From NCBI GenBank assembly GCA_964632945.1, contig CAZWCX010000058.1:1-43039 (forward strand): 43,039 nucleotides of DNA. The letters are read 5' to 3'. The notes under the pieces were generated by a model that had not been told where the DNA came from, made no database searches, and was given only the letters and a program-made list of their open reading frames with translations. A program made the translations under genes and the position numbers. This DNA comes from CAZWCX01 sp964632945 (GTDB lineage Bacteria > Planctomycetota > MHYJ01 > WSZJ01 > CAZWCX01). Position 1 is the stretch's first letter, and every line of letters starts with the position of its first letter. Of the stretch, positions 21,734 to 31,425 are shown piece after piece.

Positions 21734-24700
21734 TCATTGCTTGTCCAGTTCCTTGATCTTCTGTTTGGCGAGGTCCGCGAAACTCGTATGGGGGAACTTC
21801 TGGATCACTTCCTGGTAATAGGCCCGGCCGCGCTCCCGGTTGGTCGCAGCGGCCTTCCCGGCCTCGTTGAGCAGGGGTTCGGCCTCGGCGCGGACCAGGT
21901 CGTCGCGGAGCTTGAGCGCGTACTGCGCGCCCGCGGCCGCCATCCGCTGCTCGTAGTCCTTCGCGGACTCGAAGCTGGCGGCGGCCGCGATGCCGCGCTC
22001 CTCCTTGGAGAGTTTCATCAGCCACTCGTACAACTCCGCTTCCCCGTCCACCACGCCCAGGGAGCTGTAGGGGGAGCGGGCGTGCGCGTAGAGGGATCCG
22101 GGTTCGCCGGCGGGCATCAGGCGTTTGCGTTGCAGGTATCCCCACTCCAGGACCGCGGAGTCGAGTTCCCCCTGGAGCAGGTAGGCGCATCCGCGCGAGA
22201 AGCGGTACTCGACGCACAACGGGTCCGCCTCGGTCGACTTGCCGAGATCGACGAGGGCGTTCACGAAGTCGCTCTTCATCATCCGGACGACGGCCCGCCG
22301 GTGATAGGCCTGGGCGCGGATCTTGTTGTCCGAGCGCTTGCCCTCCAGGTCGGCGATCTCGTCGCTCAGTTCCTTGTGGTAGCGGTCGAGGGCATCGAGG
22401 TCGGGTTTCACCTCGTCGATCTTGTCCTCGTGGATGAGGAACAGGGTCGGCCACTCCTGGGCCACGCGCAGCCCGGTGCCGGCGCGGGCGAGGAGGGCGA
22501 AGCGTTGCAGGCGCGCGTTTCTTCGTTCGCTCGGGGGGAAGCGCACGGGATCGGTGAACTTGAGCGCGGCGTCGAGGTCGACGAGTCCCCGGGCGAAGTC
22601 GCCGGACTCCATGAAGGCGCGGCCGCGGGACGCCAGCGCCGCGGGGTTTTCGGGATCGAACTCGAGCGCCTTGGAAAGGTCTTCCAGAGCCTTGGCGTAG
22701 TCGCGTCGGTCGAGTTGGATGCGTCCGCGGTGGCCGTAGGCCGACCCGGACGCGGGATCGAGCCGGAGGGCTTCGTCGAATCGGGCGACCGCCTCTTCCG
22801 GCTTGCCCAGCTTGTAGAGGACATGGCCGAGATTGGCGTGGAATTCCGACACGTCGCGGCGGAGTTCGATGGCCCGCGCGAAGGTCTTGGCGGCATCTTC
22901 GGGGTGGCCGTCGGCCGACTCGGCGAGCCCGAGCCCGTTGAGGGCCCAGGTGTTCTGGGAATCCGCCGCCGCCGCCGTCTTGAAGCACTCCATGGCGTCG
23001 CGCACGCGCCCCGAGTCCAGGCGCACGTACCCGGCGAGGCAGTGGAGGGCGCTTTTGGGCGGCGCGACGACCTGGGCGTCGAACAGGTAGCCGACGGCGG
23101 GTTTGATCGGGGCGGGCTCGCCGTTGGTGGAGACGCCCTCGGCGTACATGGGGTTGAGTTCCACGCCGCGGCGCCAGGAGCGCAGGGCATCCCGGAGGTC
23201 CCCTCCCGATGCCACCAGGGCGTAGGCGCGATTGACGTGGGCCGCGGAAAGGAGGCGATCGACGGCGAGGGCGCGGTCGAACTGCTTGATCGCCCCGGCG
23301 TAGTCGCCGGAGGCGAACGTGATCGCCCCGATGTTGTTGATCGCGGGTGCGAAGCGGGGTTCCCGATCGAGCGCAATTTGATAGGCGCGACTGGCGTCGT
23401 CCGTCTTCCCCTCGATCTGGTAGATGAGGCCGCGGAGGTTGTGGCCGAAGGGGCGTCGCTCGTAGTCTTTCATCAGCTCGCCGAGCAGGCTGCCGGCGGT
23501 CCCCGCCTGCTGCACGGCGAGGTGCGCCTTGGCGCGGCCGACCAGCGGCTCGATCAGGCCTGGGCTGCGCCGGATCGCCTCCTCGAAGGCCGCGAGGCCG
23601 TCCGCTTTCTTGCCTTCGAGCAGGTCGGCGGTGCCGCGGAGGGTGATCCCCAGCGCATCGTCGGTGGAGATCTCGAGCAAACGGTGGGCGCAGGCGCGTG
23701 CTTCCTGCGGGCGACCGTGCCGGGCGAACCAGGTGCCGCGCAGCGCCTGGACCGCGACGTTGCGCGGGAACGCCTTGGCCAGCTTCTCCGCCGTGCGGTC
23801 GGCCTCCTTCTCGTCGCCGAGCACGTAGTGGATCCGTACGAGGCCGAGCAGCGCATCCTCCTGGTCGCCGGCCAGATCGCCGGCCTTCTTCACTTCCGCG
23901 CGCGCGCCCTCGAGATCCCCCTGGGCGACGCGAACCTCGGCACGGGCGAGGAGCGCGTCCCAGCGGTCCGGCTTTTCGGAGACGATCGCGTCGGCCTCCG
24001 CGCGCGCCTTCGCGACCTCGTCCTGGGCGAGCAGAAGGTGGACTTTGAGCACCCGGGCGTGGATGAGGCCCGGATCCACCGCGAGCGCGGTGTCGAGATC
24101 GGCGAGCGCGAGCTGGAACTCCCCCTGACCTTCGTACGCCTGGGCGCGGCCGAAGAGGTAGTCGGGGCGCTTGGGATTCTTCTGAACGAGACGATCCAGG
24201 CCCGACGCCGCGGCCGCGTAGTTTCCGCAGCCCAGGGCGGCCACGGACCTCAGGTAAGTGGCGTGGTCGGTGTCGAGCCCGAGTTGGGTCGCGCGCGTGA
24301 AATCTTCGAGCGCGGGTTGGCAGCGTCCGTCCTCATTGCGCAGGAAGCCGCGCCAGAACAGGGCGTCCGGCGCCTCCGCCGAGCCGTTGAGGGCGGCCTC
24401 GATGTCGGAACTGGATTCCCGGTGCTTGCCGAGGCCGCGGTAGGCGCGGGCGCGACCGACCAGGGCGGGGTGGAAGCCCTTGAAATTCTCGAGCACCTTG
24501 TTGAATTGCCCATGGGCGGGGATCCACTCCCGCTTGAGAAGGAACTGGAATCCCGCGGCGCTGGGCCCGGCGGCGCGGTCGGCGCTGGCGACTGCGGCGG
24601 CCAGGTCGGTCTCGACATCGGCGGCGGGCGCCCCGTTGCGGAGACCCAGCATCGCCCGCCAGAGCGCGGCCATGCCGTTCTTCGGGTTCGCCTTGAGGGC

Positions 24701-26047
24701 GGCGTCGAGTTCCCGGCGGGCATCCTCGTCCCGTCCGAGCAGGACGAAACAGGAAGCGCGTCCGAGGATTGCGTCGGATTCGTCCGCCTTCAGGGCGAGC
24801 GCCTTCTCGAACAGCTCGAGCCGGCGCTCCACCTTGGGCTCCTTTTGCGCCGCCGCGAGCAGGTCTTCGAGCGAGGTCGGCTCGACCGCGACCGGGACGT
24901 TCGTGTTGGCGGGCGAGGCGTTGTTCGCGACCGTGACCCCGCCGTCGTCCGGCTTCTTCATCATGAAGAAGATCCCTGCGCCGGCGCCGAGCACGACGAG
25001 GACGCCGACGACGATCAGCCCCATCGGCGCGCCCCGGCGGGCCGGCACCTTCGCCATCCGCACCTCGGAGACCGGGCGCGCGGGCAGGTTCGGCGTCGGA
25101 ATCTCGGCGGTGGCCGGCTCTTCGGGCGGGGCGGAGTCCAGGGCCCCCTTCCCCTTCAGTTCGGCCAGGGCGCCCCCCATCACCGCGCGTCCCACGCGCG
25201 AGTCCTTGGTCTTCTTCGGCGGTTCCTTGAGCGGGGGCTTGATCCCCTCCGGTTGGAACCGGATGTCGCGGGCGGTGGCAGGCCCGGAGTCGTCCGCGTC
25301 GGGGGCATCGGGGACCGCGGCGAGCTTCTTCTTCACCCCGGTCGACTCTTTCGCCTTGTCTTTGCCCCTGGATCCGGTCGGCTTCTCCGCCGGGGCCGGG
25401 CGGGACGGAAGTTCGATCTCGACCTTGTTCGAGGCCTGCTCCGGCGCCGCCGGCGCGGGTTCCACGCGAATTCCCGCCGCGCGGTCCTGGCACACCTTGC
25501 ACGCGCGCGCGTTCAGCGGCATCGGGTAGCCGCAGTCGGGACAGGTCTTGAAGCGGTCGAACGCCTGGGCTTGACCCGCCCCCGCGCCCGCGATCGCGTC
25601 GAGGTCGAGATCTTCCCCCTTGCGGATCCGCTCCTGGAGCTGACCGACCTCGACGATCAACTCGGTGAACTTGAGGCCGTCGAGGGCCCCGTCGCTCATC
25701 ATCATCTCGCCCACCCGGTCGACCTGACCGGTCTTCTTCCAATGGGCTTCCTGCTTCTTCACGTACTCGGCGACGATGTCGGGGGAGACGAGCCCGCGGA
25801 CCGTGACCAGCTTGATGAAGATCCGGTCGGTTTCGCGCACGTGGACGAGTTTCTGGCGGGCGTTGATCTTCTTGACCTGCTCGTCGCTCAGGAAGTCCAT
25901 GTCCTTGAGGATGTCGCGGAGGCGGACTTTCATCCCCTGGGACTCGTAGTCGGCAAAGATCCCCAGCGCCTCGTCGAGCTGCTCCTGAGTGAGGAACTTG
26001 AGCTCGACGGCGATCTTGCCGAAGTCCTGATCGGCGGCGTCCGCCAT
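21734..26047 (-). CDS. Giant membrane-anchored TPR protein with GspE_N-like domain
   Basis: This 1437-aa protein starts at ATG 26047, preceded on its strand by AGGAG; the frame continues upstream but without domain or start signals. Residues 1-130 contain helical repeats of the type seen in GspE N-terminal/MshEN-like regions (FGKIAVELKFLTQEQLDEAL ... FLSDEQVKKI). A zinc ribbon follows (CPDCGYPM ... CKVC, about 168-186), then a low-complexity Lys/Pro/Glu stretch. One transmembrane helix (GLIVVGVLVVLGAGAGIFFM, about 325-345) precedes roughly 1,000 residues of TPR repeats that would lie outside the cytoplasmic membrane. The layout suggests a scaffold linking cytoplasmic signals to an external repeat domain. 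The gene leads the directon that includes clpP and the cyclase. Function is unknown. Confidence 0.85.
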   Translation of the reverse strand: MADAADQDFGKIAVELKFLTQEQLDEALGIFADYESQGMKVRLRDILKDMDFLSDEQVKKINARQKLVHVRETDRIFIKLVTVRGLVSPDIVAEYVKKQEAHWKKTGQVDRVGEMMMSDGALDGLKFTELIVEVGQLQERIRKGEDLDLDAIAGAGAGQAQAFDRFKTCPDCGYPMPLNARACKVCQDRAAGIRVEPAPAAPEQASNKVEIELPSRPAPAEKPTGSRGKDKAKESTGVKKKLAAVPDAPDADDSGPATARDIRFQPEGIKPPLKEPPKKTKDSRVGRAVMGGALAELKGKGALDSAPPEEPATAEIPTPNLPARPVSEVRMAKVPARRGAPMGLIVVGVLVVLGAGAGIFFMMKKPDDGGVTVANNASPANTNVPVAVEPTSLEDLLAAAQKEPKVERRLELFEKALALKADESDAILGRASCFVLLGRDEDARRELDAALKANPKNGMAALWRAMLGLRNGAPAADVETDLAAAVASADRAAGPSAAGFQFLLKREWIPAHGQFNKVLENFKGFHPALVGRARAYRGLGKHRESSSDIEAALNGSAEAPDALFWRGFLRNEDGRCQPALEDFTRATQLGLDTDHATYLRSVAALGCGNYAAAASGLDRLVQKNPKRPDYLFGRAQAYEGQGEFQLALADLDTALAVDPGLIHARVLKVHLLLAQDEVAKARAEADAIVSEKPDRWDALLARAEVRVAQGDLEGARAEVKKAGDLAGDQEDALLGLVRIHYVLGDEKEADRTAEKLAKAFPRNVAVQALRGTWFARHGRPQEARACAHRLLEISTDDALGITLRGTADLLEGKKADGLAAFEEAIRRSPGLIEPLVGRAKAHLAVQQAGTAGSLLGELMKDYERRPFGHNLRGLIYQIEGKTDDASRAYQIALDREPRFAPAINNIGAITFASGDYAGAIKQFDRALAVDRLLSAAHVNRAYALVASGGDLRDALRSWRRGVELNPMYAEGVSTNGEPAPIKPAVGYLFDAQVVAPPKSALHCLAGYVRLDSGRVRDAMECFKTAAAADSQNTWALNGLGLAESADGHPEDAAKTFARAIELRRDVSEFHANLGHVLYKLGKPEEAVARFDEALRLDPASGSAYGHRGRIQLDRRDYAKALEDLSKALEFDPENPAALASRGRAFMESGDFARGLVDLDAALKFTDPVRFPPSERRNARLQRFALLARAGTGLRVAQEWPTLFLIHEDKIDEVKPDLDALDRYHKELSDEIADLEGKRSDNKIRAQAYHRRAVVRMMKSDFVNALVDLGKSTEADPLCVEYRFSRGCAYLLQGELDSAVLEWGYLQRKRLMPAGEPGSLYAHARSPYSSLGVVDGEAELYEWLMKLSKEERGIAAAASFESAKDYEQRMAAAGAQYALKLRDDLVRAEAEPLLNEAGKAAATNRERGRAYYQEVIQKFPHTSFADLAKQKIKELDKQ

Positions 26048-26316
26048 CGGGTTCTCCTGTTTTCGACCGCCCACGGCGGGAAGGCGGGCGGATCGGCGAA
26101 ACGGCAAGGCCACGACCCGCCCGGGGGGGGTCGCGGGGAAGAACGGAACGATACCACGGGTCCCCGCGCGGGTCAACGAAACGCGGGGGGGCCGCCCCCC
26201 TGCGGACGCGACCGGCTGCGACCGGGGAATGGCGCCGGGAGGGCCCCGGTCCGGGCCCCGCGCGGTCTTCCCGTGAGGAGGGGGGCGCAGGTTCCGACCG
26301 GCCGCCCGAGCCCGAA

Positions 26317-27360
26317 TCATGATCCCGTGGGCCGTGCCCCATCCGGCTGCACCGGAGCGGTGCGGGCCGCGTCTCCCCCGATCGCGGGGGACGGCCCGGC
26401 GATTGCCGGGACCGCGGCCCCCGGTTGCCGCCGGTCGAGCGCGGCCGCGCCGAAGAGATGCGCCAGTTCCGGTATCGGCTTCCACGCGACGCCATGGAGA
26501 TTCCGCTGATAGCAGGTCTGACGCCCGAACACCAGGCCGCGCCACCCCCGTCGCGCCTCCGCGTACAGGTTGGTCGCCTCCGTGTACAGGTCGACCAGCC
26601 CGCTCTCCGCCAGTTGCCGCTTGAGCTCGCGGCGCGTGAGCAGGTTGCAGTGCGCCTGGCGGGCCAGATGGCCCTCCCACGCCTCGCCCGTGACCGCCTT
26701 CCAGAGCGGTCCGAACAGGTCCCGGTGGACCCACTCCACGATCCGCTCGAACGTCCGGTCGGGGAGCGGTGCGAACGGAATCAGCGGCACCGACGCCCAG
26801 CGCAGGGGGAGTTTCGTGGCATGAAACAGGTGCTCGTACCGGGTCGGACAGGTGTGGAAGAGGAAGTATCCGCCCGGCCGCAGCCAGTCGAACACATTGC
26901 GCAGCGCGCGGCGGAGCACGTCCTCGTGCAGGTGTTCGAGGATGTCCTCGGCCACGATGGCGTGGAACTCCCCCCGGGGTGCGGCCGCGGGATCGGCGAC
27001 GTCGCCGACGACGAAGTCCACGCGACCGTCGGGGAGAACCTGGCGCGCGAGACCCTGGGCCGCCGCGATCGCCTCCGGGCTCAAGTCAAGTCCGGTCACC
27101 GCGTACCCCTTGCGGGCCAGTTCAATGGCGAAGGTCCCCACCTGCGTGCCCAGATCGAGGATCCGCGCGCCGGCGGGGAGATCCAGCGCCGCCAGCGAGC
27201 GTTCGACCAGCTCGATGCGGAGGAACCAGTGGCAGATTTCCTCGTCGCGATGGTGTCGCAGGAGGAACTTGCGCACCTGCTTCTGCAGCACCCGCTCGCC
27301 GTACAATTCGTCGAACGCATAATCGGCGGGTTTGTGGACCTTTTCCCCGTAGGGGGTCAT
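26317..27360 (-). CDS. Class I SAM-dependent methyltransferase
   Basis: This 347-aa protein has a Rossmann methyltransferase core at about 63-175: motif I ILDLGTQVGTFAIELA, acidic motif VTGLDLSPEAI, motif II near VGDVADP, then AEDILEHLHEDVLRR and LRPGGYFLFHT. The Gly-rich motif I is a variant (GTQVG). The substrate is unknown. The C-terminal 50 residues are Ala/Pro-rich and probably disordered. The start is ATG 27360. It is a lone gene in the same direction as its neighbours, with gaps of about 270-280 bp on either side. Confidence 0.88.
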   Translation of the reverse strand: MTPYGEKVHKPADYAFDELYGERVLQKQVRKFLLRHHRDEEICHWFLRIELVERSLAALDLPAGARILDLGTQVGTFAIELARKGYAVTGLDLSPEAIAAAQGLARQVLPDGRVDFVVGDVADPAAAPRGEFHAIVAEDILEHLHEDVLRRALRNVFDWLRPGGYFLFHTCPTRYEHLFHATKLPLRWASVPLIPFAPLPDRTFERIVEWVHRDLFGPLWKAVTGEAWEGHLARQAHCNLLTRRELKRQLAESGLVDLYTEATNLYAEARRGWRGLVFGRQTCYQRNLHGVAWKPIPELAHLFGAAALDRRQPGAAVPAIAGPSPAIGGDAARTAPVQPDGARPTGS

Positions 27361-27643
27361 GCGAACGCCCTCGACTCGCGCCCTGCGTTGCGGCGCCGGG
27401 TCGCGTGCTCTTGCGGCCGGCGTCCGGATCGGGCAGTCCGCGCGGGCGCCCCCCAGCAGGGCCTCCCGCGCCTCGCCTACTCTATCGCCCGGCGGCCCCC
27501 TGGGGGAAGAGCGGCCTTGCCGTCATCCGCGGCGGGAGGCGGTTCCGGGAACGGGGCGGCCCGATTTCGGCGCTTCCGTCCACCGACGCGGAGGATCGTG
27601 CAACCCCGGGCGGCCTGCCCATGAGGGGGGCGCAGAATCCGAC

Positions 27644-28060
27644 TTACCGCCACGCGCCCAGGATCGCGCCCATGATCACATAGCCGATGGCGTGATTGCC
27701 GATCGTGATCGCCAGCATCTTCGGCGGCTTCGACTCGAAGGCATAGTTCGTTCCGATGGCGGGAAGGACCGCGCCCAGCCCGAGCAGGGCGCCGAGGACC
27801 ATGCCGCCGACCGCGCCGGTGATTCCGGCCGCGACGATGAGCAGGGCGAAGGCGTACGCCTTGACCAGGGACCAGACGATCGCCTGAGTCATCGCCTTGG
27901 CGACGTCCTGTCGCTTGATCTCCTCGATTTTCACTCCGGTCAGCTCCATCCAGGCCTTGCCGCAGAGCGCCTGGGAGTACCAGAGACCGCCGAAGGCCTG
28001 GTGGGCCACGACGGAGACCAGGATGGCGAGGAAGTTGACGTCGGTCCACGAGAGGGTCAT
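27644..28060 (-). CDS. DUF1761-family membrane protein
   Basis: This 138-aa protein has four predicted transmembrane helices and the DUF1761 opening: VNFLAILVSVVAHQAFGGLWYS, then a short amphipathic link (KAWMELTGVKIEEIK), two central helices and a last one (ITIGNHAIGYVIMGAILGAW). Its function is unknown in all lineages I know. The stop is TAA at 27646-27644. It sits 65 bp downstream of the secreted LolA-like gene. Confidence 0.85.
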   Translation of the reverse strand: MTLSWTDVNFLAILVSVVAHQAFGGLWYSQALCGKAWMELTGVKIEEIKRQDVAKAMTQAIVWSLVKAYAFALLIVAAGITGAVGGMVLGALLGLGAVLPAIGTNYAFESKPPKMLAITIGNHAIGYVIMGAILGAWR

Positions 28061-28125
28061 GGGCGTGGCTCCTTCACGAGATCGATCGGTGCCCTGCGGT
28101 GGCGCGTCCGGCCTTCCGCGGATCC

Positions 28126-28962
28126 CTACTTGATGCCGAGTCGTTTCTTCACGTCCGCCGGCGGCGCGAGGTCGAGATCCCGGTTGTAGACGGTGAAGTC
28201 GGCCGTGGTCGTCTGGTCGACGTCCCGGCCCGCCCCCATCATGGCTCCGGCGGCATTTCCGCCCGCTTTCACCGGCACGCGGGACTTGTTCTCGAGCCGG
28301 TAGAGGAGTCCGTCATCCTTTCCGATCCAGGCGCGATAGGCGATGTCGGCCTTGTCGAGGTCGAATTGGGCGACCCCGCCGAGCATGGCGGCGAGGCTTC
28401 CCAGCCGTTCCATCGTCGACTTCACGAACGCTTCGGCCGCGGCCCGGTTGCCGGCGGCGGCGACCACCCAGCAGTCGATTTCGCCGGCCTTGTCCGCTCC
28501 TTCGACCGTGGCGGAGCCGGCGATCCGGAGCATGTCCTCCGCCAGTTCGAGCGGCGTGCGCACCAGGCGCGCCCCCGCGGCCGGGAGCGGGCCCAGGCTT
28601 TCCGGAGTCTTCCAGTCCTGCGTGCCCGGGGCCTGGATGAGCATCTTCTTCCCGCGCATCCAGATCTCGCCGAGCTGGGCATCGACGAACCGGACGGTGC
28701 CGCCCTTGCGGGCGAAGCCCGAGCCGTCCAGGCCGGCGGCTCCCGCGCCGCCTCCCATCATCCCGGCGGCTGCGCGGGCGGTCTCCGAGGTGGAGACCAT
28801 CTTGAAATGGTACCCCTCCTGTGCGGCCGACTGTTTCACCGCCTTCTGCAGGACCGCCTTGGCGTCCTTCGGGGGGGCGGCTTCCTCGGCGAAAGACCGG
28901 CCGGGGGGAGCGGTGAGGAGGAGGGCGGCCAGGAAGAACGCAAGGGTCGATCGCAGGATCAT
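28126..28962 (-). CDS. Secreted LolA/LppX-like protein
   Basis: This 278-aa protein has a signal peptide (MILRSTLAFFLAALLLTAPP, probable cleavage at FA-EE near residue 24). The mature part has alternating beta-type segments (TVRFVDAQLGEIWMRGKKML, EIDCWVVAAAG, DIAYRAWIGKDDGLLYRLEN, TADFTVYNRDLDLAPPADVK), like the lipid-carrier fold of LolA/LppX and the many secreted planctomycete proteins that share it. I chose ATG 28962, which has GGGAGG upstream, over a longer frame. Carrier function is inferred from pattern only. Confidence 0.75.
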   Translation of the reverse strand: MILRSTLAFFLAALLLTAPPGRSFAEEAAPPKDAKAVLQKAVKQSAAQEGYHFKMVSTSETARAAAGMMGGGAGAAGLDGSGFARKGGTVRFVDAQLGEIWMRGKKMLIQAPGTQDWKTPESLGPLPAAGARLVRTPLELAEDMLRIAGSATVEGADKAGEIDCWVVAAAGNRAAAEAFVKSTMERLGSLAAMLGGVAQFDLDKADIAYRAWIGKDDGLLYRLENKSRVPVKAGGNAAGAMMGAGRDVDQTTTADFTVYNRDLDLAPPADVKKRLGIK

Positions 28963-29165
28963 CGAGGCCTCCCGGCAGGGGCTGGCGTGACCAAGGAGCG
29001 CGGACGGGAACCCGAGCACGGTAGCGACCCGGGGACGGGAAGTCAATGAGTGGGGAAGGGGGGGCGCGGAGCGGCCCGCGCGGGATCCGCAGCGTGGCGT
29101 TGACCCGGGCCGGCGCGGCGCGTATCATGGTCGCTCCTTGCCCAGGCCACGCACCGGAGATCGCC

Positions 29166-29768
29166 ATGGTTCCCCCGTCGATCGCCAGGATCGAGCGGCC
29201 CGATTCCGCGCTGTTGCACCTCTATCTGCTGCGCTCCGCCCTTCCTTATGCCCTCCTTCTCGCGGGCGCCCCGTTCACGTTCGGCGTGACGCTGCTCCCG
29301 ATTGCGCTGACCTTCCTGCCCGCGTACATCCGCTACCACACCCTGCGGTACCGGTTCGACGAGTCGGGAGTGGCGGTGAGTTGGGGGTACCTCTTCCGCA
29401 GCGAAACCTACCTGACCTACGAGAAGATCCAGGACATTCACCTCTCCCGGGGACTGTTCGAGAGATGGCTGGGGATCGGAACGGTTTCGATCCAGACCGC
29501 CTCGGGGGCGTCGATGGCGGAGGAGTCGATCGTCGGCGTACGCGCCTTCGAAGAGGTGCGGGACTATCTGTACGGGCGGATGCGGGTGGGACTCCGTCCC
29601 GCGGCCGCGTCCGCCCCGCCGCGACCGGAAGGGACGGCTGCCGCGGTGTCGGCGTCCGCCGGCGAGGGCGACCCCCGGCTGTTGGCGATTCTGGGGGAGA
29701 TCCGGGCCGAGGTGGTCGAGTTGCGCAAGACGCTGGAGGCCGCCTCGGGACGCGGCCCCGGCGCCTGA
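29166..29768 (+). CDS. Bacterial PH-domain (YdbS-like) membrane protein 1
   Basis: This 200-aa protein has two N-terminal transmembrane helices (about 18-55: LYLLRSALPYALLLAGAPF, then TLLPIALTFLPAYI). A bPH_2-type domain follows, with the usual sequence YRFDESGVAVSWGYLFRSE, LTYEKIQDIHLSRGLFERWL, IQTASGAS. The C-terminus is a short helix after an Ala/Pro linker. ATG 29166 follows GGAG at 8-bp spacing. It is 23 bp upstream of a second PH gene, so the two probably form a pair. Its promoter must lie in the 200 bp shared with the divergent secreted-protein gene. Confidence 0.87.
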   Translation: MVPPSIARIERPDSALLHLYLLRSALPYALLLAGAPFTFGVTLLPIALTFLPAYIRYHTLRYRFDESGVAVSWGYLFRSETYLTYEKIQDIHLSRGLFERWLGIGTVSIQTASGASMAEESIVGVRAFEEVRDYLYGRMRVGLRPAAASAPPRPEGTAAAVSASAGEGDPRLLAILGEIRAEVVELRKTLEAASGRGPGA

Positions 29769-29791
29769 CCTCGCGAAAGGACTTTCCCGCC

Positions 29792-30562
29792 ATGCACCAG
29801 GCTCTGCGCGAATGGGTCCGCCGGATCCTTCGGCTCCCGATCGGGAACCCGGAACTGCCGGCCGCAATTCCCGCGGAAGTCCGCCGGGTGGAGCCCGCGC
29901 CGCGGTATCTCTCCTATGCGCTGTTCTGGTACTGGATCGGGTTGGGCGTGCTCGGTGCGCCGATCCTGGGAGCGCTCGGCATCGGCGGCGCGGTCGCCGC
30001 CGTCGCGGCGTCGCAAAAGAACCCCCTGCTGGGGATTCTCGTGGGGACCGGGATGGTCCTGTTCCTGCTCCTGAGCGCGGCCTGGGTGTGGTTCCAGTAC
30101 TTCGTCACCACGCTCGAGGTCGAGATGCTGCGCTACACGTTCACCGACCGCGCCATGCGCCTGCGCCGCGGCGTGCTCGAGCTGGTGGAGGTCACCATTT
30201 CGTACGCGAACATCCAGAACGTTCGCCTCGAACAGGGGCCGCTTCAACGTGCGTACGGCCTCGCCGACCTGATCGTGGAGACGGCCGGGGGCGGCGGCGG
30301 GGCCCAGGAGCCGGGGATGGAGCCGACCGGGCACCGCGGCCTCATCAAGGGGGTGGGGGACGCGGCCCAGTTGCGCGACTGGCTGCTCGAACGGATGCGC
30401 GCCTGTCGCGGCGCCGGCCTCGGCGACGCGCACGATCTCGAGGACCCCGCCGGCTTCCCCGCGCCGATCGCCGCCCTTCCGGCAGAGGCGATCGCCGGCC
30501 TGGAGGCGATCCGCGACGAGCTCCGCCGCGCCAATCAGGCGGCTGCCGCGCGATTTCGATGA
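29792..30562 (+). CDS. Bacterial PH-domain membrane protein 2
   Basis: This 256-aa paralogue of the upstream gene has two transmembrane regions (about 40-75 and 77-107), then YTFTDRAMRLRRGVLELVEV, ISYANIQNVRLEQGPLQRAY, LADLIVETAGG, the bPH_2 pattern. The C-terminal 60 residues are charged helices. The start is ATG 29792 with a GAAAGGA upstream. In other bacteria such proteins occur as ydbS/ydbT-like pairs of unclear envelope function. Confidence 0.87.
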   Translation: MHQALREWVRRILRLPIGNPELPAAIPAEVRRVEPAPRYLSYALFWYWIGLGVLGAPILGALGIGGAVAAVAASQKNPLLGILVGTGMVLFLLLSAAWVWFQYFVTTLEVEMLRYTFTDRAMRLRRGVLELVEVTISYANIQNVRLEQGPLQRAYGLADLIVETAGGGGGAQEPGMEPTGHRGLIKGVGDAAQLRDWLLERMRACRGAGLGDAHDLEDPAGFPAPIAALPAEAIAGLEAIRDELRRANQAAAARFR

Positions 30563-30617
30563 CGTTCGCGGGCGTTCGCGACCGTCCGACGCCCGCCTCA
30601 ACCGGGGGGAATCCTCC

Positions 30618-31403
30618 ATGTCGGCCGCCCCGCGCGAACTGCTGGCTCGCTTCCACTCGAATCGGGCCGGCTTCGACGAAGTCATGCGCGGCCTGATGAA
30701 TCACGCGGACTGGCTGGCGCCCGTTCGCCTGGCGCAGGAGGCGCTCGGCGGGGAAGGGGTCGTGCTCCCGCAGCTCTTGCGCTACGGGGAAGCGACACGG
30801 CTTCCGCCCGGTGAGGCCTGGCTCTTCACCGACGGCGAAGCGGCGCAGGCGGCGCTCGCCGGCGGGGCGGAGCTCGGACCCTACGCGGGGCGGCTCGTCG
30901 GCTGCACGCTCTTCGAAGCGCTCGAGTGCGAGATGACCGGCGTGAAAGTGAACCCGGGATCGGATCCGGCGCACGCGCTGTCGATCCCGCAGGACACGAT
31001 CCGCATCGCCAAGTCCTGGGCGCGCGCGGTCGCAGTCGAGCGGGAACTGGAGCGCGCGCCCAGCCCGACGCATCCGCCGCTCCTGGCGCGGCTGCGCCGC
31101 TACCTCGGATACGAGATCCTGCTCCATCCCAATCACGCCATCGTCACGGCGGCGGGATTCGGCGGGTTCGACCGTCCCGCCGTCGTCTTCACCGCTCCGG
31201 ACTGCGCCGAACGCTGTCTGGCGGCGATGCCGCTGGAGTTGGCGCGCCGGCTCCTCCGCATTCCCGTGGTCGGGGAGGACCTGTTCGCGCAGATGGTCGG
31301 GCAGGATGTCGATGGTCTCGTCTTCAACCCGGTCGGTCCCGCCCGGCCGTGCGTCCTGCCGGTCTCGGTGTGCGCGAGCGTGCTGGCGGCGGAGGCGGAG
31401 TAG
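30618..31403 (+). CDS. Unknown 261-aa cytoplasmic protein
   Basis: This protein is soluble, with no signal or membrane segment. The region AWLFTDGEAAQAALAG (about 68-83) faintly recalls SseB-like domains, but I would not assign it. A second, beta-rich part (about 155-255: ILLHPNHAIVTAAGFGGFDR, VVFTAPDCAERCL, VFNPVGPARPCVLP) looks like a related fold, so the protein may contain two similar domains. The start is ATG 30618 with GGGGGA upstream. It follows the PH pair by 55 bp and may share their transcript. Confidence 0.78.
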   Translation: MSAAPRELLARFHSNRAGFDEVMRGLMNHADWLAPVRLAQEALGGEGVVLPQLLRYGEATRLPPGEAWLFTDGEAAQAALAGGAELGPYAGRLVGCTLFEALECEMTGVKVNPGSDPAHALSIPQDTIRIAKSWARAVAVERELERAPSPTHPPLLARLRRYLGYEILLHPNHAIVTAAGFGGFDRPAVVFTAPDCAERCLAAMPLELARRLLRIPVVGEDLFAQMVGQDVDGLVFNPVGPARPCVLPVSVCASVLAAEAE

Positions 31404-31425
31404 CCCGGACCGCCGCTTGCGGAGG

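Noticed and set aside
21737..26509. A 1590-aa + strand open frame
   Set aside because: It is the mirror of the giant TPR gene on the other strand; its periodic look comes from the TPR repeats.
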